DNA of 19,867 bases. Source: CAYLYM01 sp964387645 (GTDB lineage: Bacteria; Calditrichota; Calditrichia; RBG-13-44-9). Made by a program: the position numbers and the translations under genes. Every line of letters begins with the position of its first letter. Position 1 is the stretch's first letter. Positions 5,247 to 14,097 of this stretch are shown piece after piece. The notes under the pieces were generated by a model. That model was not told the origin of the DNA. It made no database searches and was given only the letters and a program-made list of their open reading frames with translations. The stretch lies in NCBI GenBank assembly GCA_964387645.1, contig CAYLYM010000073.1, positions 1 to 19,867 on the forward strand. The letters run 5' to 3'.

Positions 5247-6140
5247 TTATTTCATGAAATCGACCAGAGAAATATTCAAAGTTCGGGCTAATACTTGTAA
5301 AGCTGTAGTTAATCCGGTTTCTGCCATTTGCAGATCAGAAATTGCCTTTGCTACATCGGTATCTTCAATTTTAGATTGATATTCTTGAAGTTTAATTTCC
5401 AGAGTCTGATACTGTTGTAAGTAAACATCAAATCTGTTCATTTTTGCTCCAAGATTTCCGTTAGTCGTAGCTAATTGATTAAGAGATTGATCTATCTTAT
5501 CCATCAATCCCAAAACAGTATTCGTATCTTTATTGACAAATGCATTCCGGAGATCGATTAAAGTTTGAAAAATATTCACATCTTTAAGAAAAGCCTCTTC
5601 TCCTGATACGTTATAAGTATCTATCTGGGACTTTCCATATTCAACCCGAAGTTTGCCACCAACCCCTTGAGGATTTACAATCACCTGAGATTCATCTGAA
5701 CTTAAAACAAATGGTTGTTGAGAGGGATAACTGCCTCCAAAAACATAGCGGTCTTTGAAGCGGGTGTTTCCAATGTCCACTAATTCTTTTAACAGTTGAT
5801 TAATCTGGCCTGACAGGGCTGACCACTCTTCATCATTTAAGATATTTCCAGCTTTTAAGGCTATTTCTTTGGCGCTGGACACGATATTTAATGCATCATC
5901 CAATGCTTGGGATGTCCATGCCATGAATTCCAAGGCATTCTCAATATTTCTCTGATAGAGTTGGTTGGTTTTCAAAGCATTTTTGTAGCGTAGTAACGTA
6001 TCTATTTTCTCTGGATCATCCGAGATTTTATTGACTCTTCGACCTGTTGCCAGGTTACTCTGTAGTTGATAAATCCGACTTCTGGTATTGTTTATTCTAT
6101 CAAGTATGCTTTGAATACTGTAATTTTGTGTAATCCTCAT
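5247..6140 (-). CDS. flgL: Flagellar hook-filament junction protein FlgL
   Basis: A 297-residue FlgL (HAP3), the secreted adaptor that joins hook-side FlgK to the flagellin filament. It opens with MRITQNYSIQSILDRINNTR, then LQSNLATGRRVNKISDDPEK, the flagellin-like D0/D1 N-terminal helix, and FKDRYVFGGS at about 130-140, typical of FlgL. The C-terminal helix (VAKAISDLQMAETGLTTALQ) is the paired D0/D1 segment. The frame is open 11 codons further up, but MRITQN is the universal FlgL start and has a weak AGG upstream; the upstream ATG has nothing. Follows flgK after 44 bases in one operon. Confidence 0.93.
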   Translation of the reverse strand: MRITQNYSIQSILDRINNTRSRIYQLQSNLATGRRVNKISDDPEKIDTLLRYKNALKTNQLYQRNIENALEFMAWTSQALDDALNIVSSAKEIALKAGNILNDEEWSALSGQINQLLKELVDIGNTRFKDRYVFGGSYPSQQPFVLSSDESQVIVNPQGVGGKLRVEYGKSQIDTYNVSGEEAFLKDVNIFQTLIDLRNAFVNKDTNTVLGLMDKIDQSLNQLATTNGNLGAKMNRFDVYLQQYQTLEIKLQEYQSKIEDTDVAKAISDLQMAETGLTTALQVLARTLNISLVDFMK

Positions 6141-6184
6141 TTTTAAACCTGATTTTTTATCAGTTATATACATTTATAATTTTT

Positions 6185-7573
6185 TTAGACCATATTGACC
6201 AGAGTTTCCATTATTTCGTCAACTGCTTGAACAATTTTAGCGGCTGCTTCGAATGCCCTTTGGTATTTTATTAAATTAGTCATTTCCTCGTCCAACGAAA
6301 CTCCGGATTCGGCCTGACGTTGATTTTCAATCTGATTTTTAAGTAATTGCTGACTTTCTCGCATATTGGTTACACTATCGATCTCGATGGCCAGATTTTT
6401 CACAATTGATGTATAATAATCCTCGAATGTTTCAGTGCCTCCATTTAAAATTTTGTTATTACGGAGATTAGCAATGGCTAATGCAACATCTCCATTTCCT
6501 GGTTCACCATTTATTGAAGTGGCAATTTTATTAACATTTTTCAAAATTTCTTCTGATATATTAATATCCATTGCACCGGTTCCAGTAAAAAAATGAACTC
6601 CTGTAGAACTGCGCGGCGGATTTCCAGTGGGCAAGCCTTTACCAGAAACATGTAGATTATTCACATTTTCGATCAGCGCTTGAGCCAAATTGTCCAGATT
6701 TTCTTTTAACTCAACCACTTTTTGGTTATACATCTCAAAAATACCGCCCATTTTTCCGTATTTAAATACAGCTTCATTTCCACTACTGGTTCTTATTATG
6801 AGTTGTTGTTCACCATTGTTGCTAACGGTATCTACTAAAAATTTATTGGCTTGCGTTCCGGAAACCAGATTCAAACCTTCAGCAGCTACAGTGACATTTC
6901 CCAGATCATCTTCAATAACATTGATTTTAAAAAATTTCGAAAGACGATCGAGTAGTAAGTCCCTTTTATCACGTAAATCATTAGCCTTGATGATACCGTC
7001 TTCTACTGTTGAAATTTTACCATTCAGATCAGCTATTTGATTTAGGATGTCATTGATTATCTTAACTGAATTTATGGCATCCTGTTTAAGTGAATTTTGT
7101 AATGAATTAAGTTGTTCATATTTTGATCTAAAAGAATCTACCAGTAATTGTGATTTTTGAATAATTGTGTTACGAATGGCAACATTCTCAGGATCAGCAG
7201 CTAAATTGCTAAACTCCAGGAAAAAGTCATTCATTAAACTACCAATAGCATTTTCAGACGGCTCTTGTAAAATAATTTCAACCCTACTAAAGACTTCTTC
7301 TTTTAATGATAGATACCCGAATTTATCATTAACTTCACGAAAGCGTTGATCTAATAAAAAATTTCGAACTCTTTCAATACTTTCGACCGTAACGCCAAGA
7401 CCCAGTTGTCCTTCAGGAAGCGTAAGCGGATCTGAAGCACTTGTAATCACCCTTTGACGGGTGTAGCCCAAAGTATTGACATTGGCAATGTTATGACTGG
7501 TAGTATCCATACCAAGCTGATTCGCCCAAATTGCTTTTCGCGCCGAATTCAAAGCCTGTAAAACACTAGACAT
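6185..7573 (-). CDS. flgK: Flagellar hook-associated protein FlgK
   Basis: A 462-residue FlgK (HAP1), the secreted first junction protein at the hook tip. The N-terminus has the axial-protein signature GMDTTSHNIANVNTLGYTRQ (residues 21-40) and the C-terminus ends with the rod/hook motif NLIKYQRAFEAAAKIVQAVD. The length is at the short end for FlgK (about 450-650), so the variable middle domain is small. The ribosome binding site is AAGGAAAG. It lies eight bases after flgN, whose product is its export chaperone. Confidence 0.95.
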   Translation of the reverse strand: MSSVLQALNSARKAIWANQLGMDTTSHNIANVNTLGYTRQRVITSASDPLTLPEGQLGLGVTVESIERVRNFLLDQRFREVNDKFGYLSLKEEVFSRVEIILQEPSENAIGSLMNDFFLEFSNLAADPENVAIRNTIIQKSQLLVDSFRSKYEQLNSLQNSLKQDAINSVKIINDILNQIADLNGKISTVEDGIIKANDLRDKRDLLLDRLSKFFKINVIEDDLGNVTVAAEGLNLVSGTQANKFLVDTVSNNGEQQLIIRTSSGNEAVFKYGKMGGIFEMYNQKVVELKENLDNLAQALIENVNNLHVSGKGLPTGNPPRSSTGVHFFTGTGAMDINISEEILKNVNKIATSINGEPGNGDVALAIANLRNNKILNGGTETFEDYYTSIVKNLAIEIDSVTNMRESQQLLKNQIENQRQAESGVSLDEEMTNLIKYQRAFEAAAKIVQAVDEIMETLVNMV

Positions 7574-7581
7574 TTCTTTCC

Positions 7582-8067
7582 TTACAGTTTTTTATTCAAA
7601 ATAGCTGATTCACCGTTCATTTTCCGACGCGGATGATATACCGCATCAGCCAAATTTTTACCTTGTAAATGTTTTAATGTGTTTTTGATAAGTGAAATTG
7701 AATTATAAATTAATAATTTATTATTTCTTTTAACCTTATCAATCTCTTTTGCTAACGATTTTAATTGATTTAGATAGCCCAATGAATTAGATAATTCCTT
7801 GCCATCGAAAATGAGAGTGATAGCATTTTCTATTGAAATATGCGCAAATTTTTCATTCTGTTTAATTGCTTCCCAAAGTGATTTCCACTGTGATTCTATT
7901 TTTTGTATCTCTTCCATGCAATTTAATTGTTTTTCTGCGAGAGCAACTACCTGATCATTTTCTCCAGAAATCAACGCTTGTTGTTGTTGATAAAGTAAAT
8001 CTTTTAATCGAGAAAAAAGTTGAACGCGTTTTTCCAGGAGTGTATAAATAACTTTTCCCTGTTCCAT
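7582..8067 (-). CDS. flgN: FlgN-like flagellar export chaperone
   Basis: A 161-residue, wholly helical and charged protein. Coiled-coil helices run from about residue 2 to 140 (EKRVQLFSRLKDLLYQQQQA, KQLNCMEEIQKIESQW), followed by a basic tail. FlgN proteins share this architecture and little sequence; they are cytosolic chaperones for FlgK and FlgL. The assignment rests on shape plus its place directly before flgK-flgL, as in Bacillus. The start at 8067 is preferred because GGAAGGAG precedes it at good distance; a second ATG five codons upstream overlaps that site. First gene after the sigma-28-like promoter at 8097-8123. Confidence 0.8.
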   Translation of the reverse strand: MEQGKVIYTLLEKRVQLFSRLKDLLYQQQQALISGENDQVVALAEKQLNCMEEIQKIESQWKSLWEAIKQNEKFAHISIENAITLIFDGKELSNSLGYLNQLKSLAKEIDKVKRNNKLLIYNSISLIKNTLKHLQGKNLADAVYHPRRKMNGESAILNKKL

Positions 8068-8096
8068 ATTTTCTCCTTCCATAGACTCATTTTGAA

Positions 8097-8123
8097 TAAT
8101 CGGAATTATTTGTATTTTCTTTA
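8097..8123 (-). promoter_or_regulatory. Candidate sigma-28 promoter of flgN-flgK-flgL
   Basis: TAAAGAAA, 11 bases, TCCGATTA. The TAAAG half of the -35 and 6/8 of the -10 (CCGAT core) match TAAAGTTT-N11-GCCGATAA. The start would be near 8090, about 23 bases before the chosen flgN ATG and just before its ribosome binding site. Confidence 0.55.
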
Positions 8124-8202
8124 ATAAATAAAACGTTCAAAGGTTAGAATATTCCTAAGATCAAACCATGAATGTTTAAATTCAAAGACAAAAGGAGTGT
8201 TC

Positions 8203-8228
8203 AAAAAAAGATTACCCGAGGAAATCTT
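8203..8228 (-). terminator. Rho-independent terminator after rnr
   Basis: AAGATT and AATCTT pair, then an internal mismatch, then CC with GG around a TCG loop, followed by a run of U residues in the minus-strand transcript (8203-8209). About 70 bases after the rnr stop. It separates the housekeeping unit from the flagellar operon. Confidence 0.7.
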
Positions 8229-8297
8229 AATATTGAAACATCTAATCTCTCCTACTATTAAAATGTTTTACATCATATTGTGTGGGAAATATATAAG

Positions 8298-10466
8298 TTA
8301 AAATCCCTCAGCCAATAAAAAATCTACCTGGCGGGATTCAAAATCTACATTTTTCACAATAATTCTGACCTCATCACCCAGTCGATAAACCCGGTTAAAT
8401 TCCTTGCCGGTTAAAGAATAAGTTTTTTCGTCATAAATATAAAAATCATCTTGCATGTCTTCAATCCGGACTAATCCTTCAATAAGATAAGGAATAATTT
8501 GCACAAAAATTCCATAGGCAGTAACGCCAGAAATAATGCCTTCAAACTCCTCTCCAACATGATCGGCGATCCATTCCACTTGTTTTAACTTTATACTTTC
8601 ACGTTCGGCGTCTAATGCTACTCGCTCCCGTTCTGAACTTATATCCGCAACTTTTTTCAAATGCTTCTTTAAACTACGAAGTTGTTTTAAAGAAACCGGA
8701 TTATCATACATTTTCAACAACCGATGAACCATTAAGTCGGGATAACGGCGGATAGGAGAGGTAAAATGTGTATAATAATCGAAAGCTAATCCAAAATGCC
8801 CAATGTTTTTAATTGAATAATTAGCTTTCATCATAGTGCGTAAAGCCACTTCCTTAATCAAAATCTCATCTCTGGTTCTGGCAACCGAATGTATAATTTC
8901 CTGAAATTGCTTAGGTGTAACTTGCCTGGGAATGACTACCGGATGACCCAAAGCATTTAAGAAATGTTGAAAATGATCTAATTTCTCGGAATCAGGACGT
9001 TCATGAACTCGATAGATAAATGGACGTGGCTTACCTTTCTCACTAATTCTTTGAATGTGTTTGGCCACCGTCTGATTGGCCATCAGCATGAATTCTTCAA
9101 TGAGTTCATGACTCTGTAAATGTTCAATAGGTGTTATTTTTACCGGTCTTCCTAAATGATCTAATTCAAAGCGCACTTCTGGTGTTTCAAAATCTATGCT
9201 TCCTTTAGATAGCCGAATTTGGCGCAATTTTTGACTAAAATCTCGCATCTCACGTAAAACTACTGCATAAGGATCATCTGAATGGAGATCATCAATAATA
9301 GACTGAACCTCTTCATATGTAAATCTTCGTTTGCTCTGAATGATCGACGGCTTAAGGACATAATCTGTTACATCACCATTTTCATTGATATTCATAATAC
9401 AACTGAAAGTCAAACGGGCTTTGTGCGGCTGAAGACTGCAAAGCTCGTTAGAAAGTCTTTCCGGGAGCATGGGAACTACTCGGTCAACCAGGTAAACACT
9501 TGTACCACGCTTGAGTGCTTCCTTATCAATCTCCGATCCTTCATTGACAAAAAAACTGACATCAGCAATATGCACACCCAATTGGTATTGTCCGTCAGGA
9601 AGTTTAGTAAGAGAAATGGCATCATCAAAATCTTTAGCATCGGGTGGATCTATGGTAAAAATTAATTCGTCCCGTAGATCCAGACGTTCAGCCAGCATCT
9701 CGGGAGTAAGTTTGAATTTTATTCTCTCCGCTTCTTCAATTACCTTTCGCGGAAAATGCAAAGGTAACTCAAAGTCACGAACCAGGCTTGCCACATCTAC
9801 ACCAGGTTCATCCGGGTAGCCTAAAATTTCAATGATCCGACCTTCCGGATTTAAAGCGGAAGTCTCCCATTTCAGGAATTCTACTACAACCTTTTGTCCA
9901 TCTTTGGCATTAAGATCATTTTTAGGCTGAACATAAAAATCCCGGTAAACTTTCATATTATCAGGTACCACAAAGCCATAATATTCACTGCGGTGGTATG
10001 TTCCAACAAAAGTCGTCCGAGCCCTACGTAACACTGAAACCACCTGGCCTTCTTTGTTCTTGCCTCGAGAAACAGCAAATAGTTGTACTTCCACTAAATC
10101 ACCATTCAAAGCAGTATTCAAATATTGCGCTGGAATAAAAATTTCATCACCTGTTCTCTCATCCAATACAAAACCAAACCCTTTTCGGGTTAATTGAATA
10201 GTACCACGAACGCGATGCAATACCGACGGAACTGTATACCGTCGACCTTTTATACGGACAATTTTCCCACTCTTTAATAGCTCCTGAAGGGCTTCACGAT
10301 ACAAATAATAGGTAGATTTACTTACATTCAAACTCCGCGAAATTTCTTTTGTTGTATAACTTTTTCCCCGCTTTTTTTGAAGAAAATTTAAAATTTTTTC
10401 CAGGTAAGGATTTTGTTTATTTTTTAACACATTTCTCTTATTGGTGTTCTTTTTCTTTTGGTTCAT
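8298..10466 (-). CDS. rnr: Ribonuclease R
   Basis: A 722-residue RNase R, a processive 3'-5' exoribonuclease that degrades structured RNA and helps rescue ribosomes stalled on non-stop mRNA. In order: a basic N-terminus; a winged-helix domain (about 20-80, TTKEISRSLNVSKSTYYLYR); two cold-shock/OB domains (about 85-220, GTIQLTRKGFGFV); the RNB catalytic domain with TIDPPDAKDFDDAISL (271-286, holding the metal-binding aspartates) and SPIRRYPDLMVHRLL; and a C-terminal S1 domain (about 635-720, GIISGVTAYGIFVQI). It lacks the long lysine-rich tail of E. coli RNase R, though the N-terminus is lysine-rich. Its start overlaps the prmC stop (ATGA), so translation is coupled. Confidence 0.95.
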   Translation of the reverse strand: MNQKKKNTNKRNVLKNKQNPYLEKILNFLQKKRGKSYTTKEISRSLNVSKSTYYLYREALQELLKSGKIVRIKGRRYTVPSVLHRVRGTIQLTRKGFGFVLDERTGDEIFIPAQYLNTALNGDLVEVQLFAVSRGKNKEGQVVSVLRRARTTFVGTYHRSEYYGFVVPDNMKVYRDFYVQPKNDLNAKDGQKVVVEFLKWETSALNPEGRIIEILGYPDEPGVDVASLVRDFELPLHFPRKVIEEAERIKFKLTPEMLAERLDLRDELIFTIDPPDAKDFDDAISLTKLPDGQYQLGVHIADVSFFVNEGSEIDKEALKRGTSVYLVDRVVPMLPERLSNELCSLQPHKARLTFSCIMNINENGDVTDYVLKPSIIQSKRRFTYEEVQSIIDDLHSDDPYAVVLREMRDFSQKLRQIRLSKGSIDFETPEVRFELDHLGRPVKITPIEHLQSHELIEEFMLMANQTVAKHIQRISEKGKPRPFIYRVHERPDSEKLDHFQHFLNALGHPVVIPRQVTPKQFQEIIHSVARTRDEILIKEVALRTMMKANYSIKNIGHFGLAFDYYTHFTSPIRRYPDLMVHRLLKMYDNPVSLKQLRSLKKHLKKVADISSERERVALDAERESIKLKQVEWIADHVGEEFEGIISGVTAYGIFVQIIPYLIEGLVRIEDMQDDFYIYDEKTYSLTGKEFNRVYRLGDEVRIIVKNVDFESRQVDFLLAEGF

Positions 10467-11326
10467 AATTGTGCTCTTACAATTCGGTCTATTTTTTGGT
10501 AATCTTGTATAAATTCAATTTGTTTAAAATGATGGCGACTTAGCAACCCCTGGATTTTTTTTCTTTGATTATATCCAATTTCCGAATAGAAAACACCTTC
10601 TTGTTTTAAAAGGAGAGGGAGATTCGGTATAAATTCCCGAAAAAAATCCAATCCGTCCGGGCCGGCAAACAATGCCCGCTCAGGTTCATACCGGGACACT
10701 TGTGGATGAAGTTGGTCACGATCTTTTTCTGCTACATAGGGAGGATTACTCACAATGAAGTCAAATTTTTTTTGGAGGGTTATCAGCTCCTTTCTTGCAT
10801 CAAGAGCTTTAAATTCAATTTGCTTTACATTCAATCTTTCAGCATTTTCTCTGGCTAATTCAATCGAACTTTCACTTATGTCTACTGCGGTTACCCGGCA
10901 TTCTGGACAAAAATGGGCAAGGCTTATGGCAATATTCCCACTCCCCGTTCCCACATCCAGAATCTCGACTTCACGGTCCTCTCTATTTTTAATTTCCTGT
11001 AAAACATTTTCTACTAACAACTCAGTTTCATGACGCGGAATAAATACCTGCGGGGTTATCTTAAATTTCAAGCCTATAAAATCATATTCACCTAAAATAT
11101 ATTGAACAGGCTCATATCTGGATCGGCGCTTAATATATTCACGAAATTGGGCTAATTCTTTGCTATTAAGCATCTGATTAAAATTTAGATAAAGATCCAG
11201 ACGGCAACAGCTAAGCACATGGCTTAAAAGTAATTCAGCACTCAAGCGGGGTTCTGGTACACTTTGGGATTTGAAATATTCTATTGTCCAATTCAGTACT
11301 TTCTTTATGGTCCAGATTTCAGACAT
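10463..11326 (-). CDS. prmC: Peptide chain release factor N5-glutamine methyltransferase PrmC
   Basis: A 287-residue PrmC/HemK. It uses S-adenosylmethionine to methylate the glutamine of the GGQ motif in RF1/RF2, raising termination efficiency. An N-terminal helical domain (1-85) is followed by PRHETELLV (97-105), the SAM-binding LDVGTGSGNIAI (123-134) and the catalytic NPPY at 194-197. It stands directly after prfA, its substrate gene, the common arrangement. No ribosome binding site is visible before the ATG. The 123-base gap after prfA is very AT-rich and shows no clear terminator. Confidence 0.95.
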   Translation of the reverse strand: MSEIWTIKKVLNWTIEYFKSQSVPEPRLSAELLLSHVLSCCRLDLYLNFNQMLNSKELAQFREYIKRRSRYEPVQYILGEYDFIGLKFKITPQVFIPRHETELLVENVLQEIKNREDREVEILDVGTGSGNIAISLAHFCPECRVTAVDISESSIELARENAERLNVKQIEFKALDARKELITLQKKFDFIVSNPPYVAEKDRDQLHPQVSRYEPERALFAGPDGLDFFREFIPNLPLLLKQEGVFYSEIGYNQRKKIQGLLSRHHFKQIEFIQDYQKIDRIVRAQL

Positions 11327-11449
11327 AGTTAAGGAAGGAAAACAAAAATAGCAATTAAATATATATATAATTTATTATTTAATTAATCTTCAATATAAAT
11401 TGATGCTCAAAAATTTCGACTTACCTTTTAAAACAATAAAATTCACTTT

Positions 11450-12520
11450 TCAAATAACCTCAGTTTTAAGTATCTCTTCTTGTTCATTTAATTGTAATTC
11501 ATCAATAATTAGATCTAAATCCCCTTCCATAATTTCTTGAAGTCGATAAAGCGTCAAATTGATACGATGGTCTGTTACACGGCCTTGCGGGAAATTGTAA
11601 GTGCGAATTTTTTCACTGCGGTCACCTGACCGAATAAAAGATCTCCTTTGATTGGTGATCTTTTCTTGTTTTTTACGCATTTCCAGGTCATAAAGCCTGG
11701 CTTTTAATACCTTCATTGCTTTAGCTTTATTCTTATGTTGCGATTTTTCGTCCTGGCAGGTGGCCATAATGCCGGTTGGAATGTGAACAATCCTAACTGC
11801 TGATTCTGTTTTATTCACATGCTGCCCGCCATGACCCGAAGCTCTAAAAACATCTATTCTAAGATCATTGGGGTCAATTTCAATTTCTGTATCTTCCACT
11901 TCTGGAAGTACCACTACCGACGCTGCTGAAGTATGGATACGCCCCTGGGCTTCAGTTTCAGGAACCCGCTGTACACGGTGGACTCCACTTTCGTATTTCA
12001 AACGGCCATAAGCACCTTTGCCAGAAATTAAAAAAATCACTTCCTTAAATCCGCCACGTTCTGAAAAATTGGCATCTAAAATCTCAGTTTTCCAACATTT
12101 TCTCTCACAGTATTTTTGATACATTCGGAAAAGATCTCCAGCAAAAATACCGGCTTCATCTCCTCCGGTACCTGCCCGAATTTCCACAACCACATTCTTA
12201 TCGTCATTTGGATCAGCAGGAATTAACAACCGCTTAATCTCTTTCGCTAATTGCTCCATCTTATTTTGCAATTCGTGGAGTTCATCTTTAGCAAACTCCC
12301 GAAACTCTTCGTCTTTTTCTTCCCGTAATAAATTTTCCACATCCTCTATTTGTTCTTTAATCTTTACATACTCCTGACCCTTTTTGATGATGGGTTCAAT
12401 CTCAGCGAATTCTTTAGCCAGTTGGGCATATTTTTCCCTGTCGGAAACAATTTCCGGTTTACCCATTAGTTCATTAATCTCGTCGTAACGCTTTTTAAGT
12501 GCTTTTAACTTTTCAATCAT
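11450..12520 (-). CDS. prfA: Peptide chain release factor 1
   Basis: A 356-residue RF1, which reads UAA and UAG stop codons and hydrolyses peptidyl-tRNA. A helical N-terminal domain (1-100) is followed by the codon-recognition domain, where RVQRVPETEAQGRIHTSA (182-199) holds the PxT anticodon-like tripeptide (PET at 187-189) and the RF1-type GRIHTS rather than the RF2 GRRHTS. The catalytic GGQ is at 231-233 (SGHGGQHVNKTES). The length is normal. Starts 23 bases after the DUF1385 gene. No strong ribosome binding site (GAAGAA only). Confidence 0.96.
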   Translation of the reverse strand: MIEKLKALKKRYDEINELMGKPEIVSDREKYAQLAKEFAEIEPIIKKGQEYVKIKEQIEDVENLLREEKDEEFREFAKDELHELQNKMEQLAKEIKRLLIPADPNDDKNVVVEIRAGTGGDEAGIFAGDLFRMYQKYCERKCWKTEILDANFSERGGFKEVIFLISGKGAYGRLKYESGVHRVQRVPETEAQGRIHTSAASVVVLPEVEDTEIEIDPNDLRIDVFRASGHGGQHVNKTESAVRIVHIPTGIMATCQDEKSQHKNKAKAMKVLKARLYDLEMRKKQEKITNQRRSFIRSGDRSEKIRTYNFPQGRVTDHRINLTLYRLQEIMEGDLDLIIDELQLNEQEEILKTEVI

Positions 12521-12543
12521 TTGACATTCTTCATTTTTATAAT

Positions 12544-13590
12544 TCAGGCCAACTCGTTTAAAGTCATTTCTTTCTCGGGCTTTTTCAACAGATGCTCATA
12601 AGGCTCACCACGGGCAGCTTTTAACGCAATAATAGCAACTTCCAACATGCTGTCATCCGGCTCGCGTGTGGTAATCTTTTGCAAAGCTAATCCTGGGGAA
12701 ATCAAAATCTTCACAACGGGATGGTCCGGTTTCTTTGCAGAAGCTTTGATGGCTTCGTATGATAACCCGCCCACCAGAGGCACCAAAGGTAAATGCGTTG
12801 CCAAACGAATCAGCAAGTTAATGTTCCCATGGAAAATCAAAATAAAAGAATCCAGAATGCTAAAGAAAAACAAACTGATGAGCATCACCATGACCAGAAA
12901 GCTGGTACCACAGCGTGGATGCAAAGTTGTATAAGGACGGGCAGTCTCCACGGTAAGTTCTTTATTAGATTCGAAGGCGTAAATAGTTTTATGTTCGGCC
13001 CCGTGGTACCGGAATAGCCGTTTAATATCCTTCAACAAAGAAATCAAATAAATATAGCCTAAAAAAAGTATAATTCTAATAGTACCGGCCACTAAATTAA
13101 AAGCAAAAGCATCTCTTTCAATGTTAAACAAATGGGTAGTAGCAAATAAAGGAAATGCGAAAAATAGAGCAATACCAAGAGTAAGTGCTAATGTCACGGT
13201 CATAACCACAGAAAATGTGCTCATGCCATTGGATTTTTTCTTTTCTTTCCGACGGCTTTTTTTCAATAATTTTCCTTCCAGCTCTTTTCTGTGCCTTTCA
13301 GCTTCTTCTACATCCTTTATTGCTACATCCGCAGAAAAATTCAGATGTTTAATGCCCAGTACCATAACTTCAATAAGAATAATAGCGCCCCTTAAAATGG
13401 GAATATTCAACCATTTCTTCCGTTGAATAAAAGATTTATATTCCTGAATTTTTAGAACAATTTCGCCGTTCATTCTTCGCACAGCCGTAGCAATTCTATC
13501 CGGAGAACGCATCATCACACCTTCGATAACTGCCTGACCACCAATTGGCATAATTTTCTCTTCAGATTCATCTTGTAGTTTATAACTCAC
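12544..13590 (-). CDS. DUF1385 (YqhQ-like) membrane protein of unknown function
   Basis: A 348-residue DUF1385 protein. Family blocks seen: GGQAVIEGVMMRSPDRIA (17-34), KRLFRYHGAEHKTIYAFE (190-207) and HPRCGTSFLVMV (224-235). Hydrophobic segments at about 64-82, 126-150, 168-187 and 230-254 indicate an integral membrane protein, with a lysine-rich cytosolic loop near 108-121. No biochemical function is established for the family that I know; it recurs beside rpmE, prfA and prmC in several phyla, which this window repeats. The start is GTG at 13588-13590, with AAAGGAT upstream; an ATG 13 codons further (13551) would give MPIGGQ and is also plausible. Confidence 0.9.
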   Translation of the reverse strand: MSYKLQDESEEKIMPIGGQAVIEGVMMRSPDRIATAVRRMNGEIVLKIQEYKSFIQRKKWLNIPILRGAIILIEVMVLGIKHLNFSADVAIKDVEEAERHRKELEGKLLKKSRRKEKKKSNGMSTFSVVMTVTLALTLGIALFFAFPLFATTHLFNIERDAFAFNLVAGTIRIILFLGYIYLISLLKDIKRLFRYHGAEHKTIYAFESNKELTVETARPYTTLHPRCGTSFLVMVMLISLFFFSILDSFILIFHGNINLLIRLATHLPLVPLVGGLSYEAIKASAKKPDHPVVKILISPGLALQKITTREPDDSMLEVAIIALKAARGEPYEHLLKKPEKEMTLNELA

Positions 13591-13613
13591 CGTTAAATTA
13601 TCCTTTTTTCATA

Positions 13614-13641
13614 ATAATAATTTATTAACCCTTTACATCAA
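13614..13641 (-). promoter_or_regulatory. Candidate housekeeping promoter of the DUF1385-prfA-prmC-rnr unit
   Basis: TTGATG, 16 bases, TATTAT: 4/6 and 5/6 to the sigma-70 hexamers. It lies just after the rpmE terminator and just before the GTG, leaving a leader of about 17 bases with AAAGGAT. In AT-rich DNA such matches are common, so support is modest. Confidence 0.35.
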
Positions 13642-13660
13642 AGATTTCTCGGAAATAAAT

Positions 13661-13696
13661 AAAAAACGGAATACCTTTTGTTAAAGGCATTCCGTT
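13661..13696 (-). terminator. Rho-independent terminator of rpmE
   Basis: AACGGAATGCCTTT pairs with AAAGGTATTCCGTT over 14 bp (one G-U) around an AACA loop, followed directly by a U-run. It begins 26 bases after the rpmE stop. A very strong intrinsic terminator that separates rho-rpmE from the release-factor genes. Confidence 0.93.
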
Positions 13697-13721
13697 AAAT
13701 AAAACTGTAATTATAAGTCAG

Positions 13722-13925
13722 CTAACGTTTTTGACCGTATTTTTTCAAGAATTTTTCAACGCGTCCAGCCGTGTCGATCAATTTCTGTTTCCCAGTAAAG
13801 AAAGGATGGCAATTAGAGCAAATTTCTACGGACAAAGTATCTACTGTTGATCGAGTCACGAAAGTATTTCCACAAGCACAGGTCACTTTTGTCATTTTAT
13901 ATTCCGGATGAATACCTTTTTTCAC
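13722..13925 (-). CDS. rpmE: Large ribosomal subunit protein bL31 (zinc-binding type)
   Basis: A 67-residue bL31 of the zinc-ribbon (C+) type: CAC at 16-18 and CSNCHPFFTG at 37-46 supply the four cysteines. The N-terminus KKGIHPEY and the RVEKFLKKYG end are typical. It sits on the central protuberance of the 50S subunit. The start is GTG (13923-13925) with AGGAGG six bases upstream. It lies downstream of rho, the standard rho-rpmE pairing. Confidence 0.96.
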   Translation of the reverse strand: MKKGIHPEYKMTKVTCACGNTFVTRSTVDTLSVEICSNCHPFFTGKQKLIDTAGRVEKFLKKYGQKR

Positions 13926-14097
13926 ACCAAACCTCCTGATATTATTATTTTAAACAGCCAAAATTTAAATGAATATTTAAATTATTGCAAGCAGACAAAT
14001 ATTTTCTTTTATTTTCTATCCGGAATATACATCTCTCCTAAAAATATGAAATAAGTTATTACAAAATAGATTATAAGGCTGAATCTTTTACCATTTT

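Noticed and set aside
9282..9819. Overlapping + strand open frames opposite rnr
   Set aside because: They mirror the RNB domain codons and contradict each other's frame; no sign of real genes.
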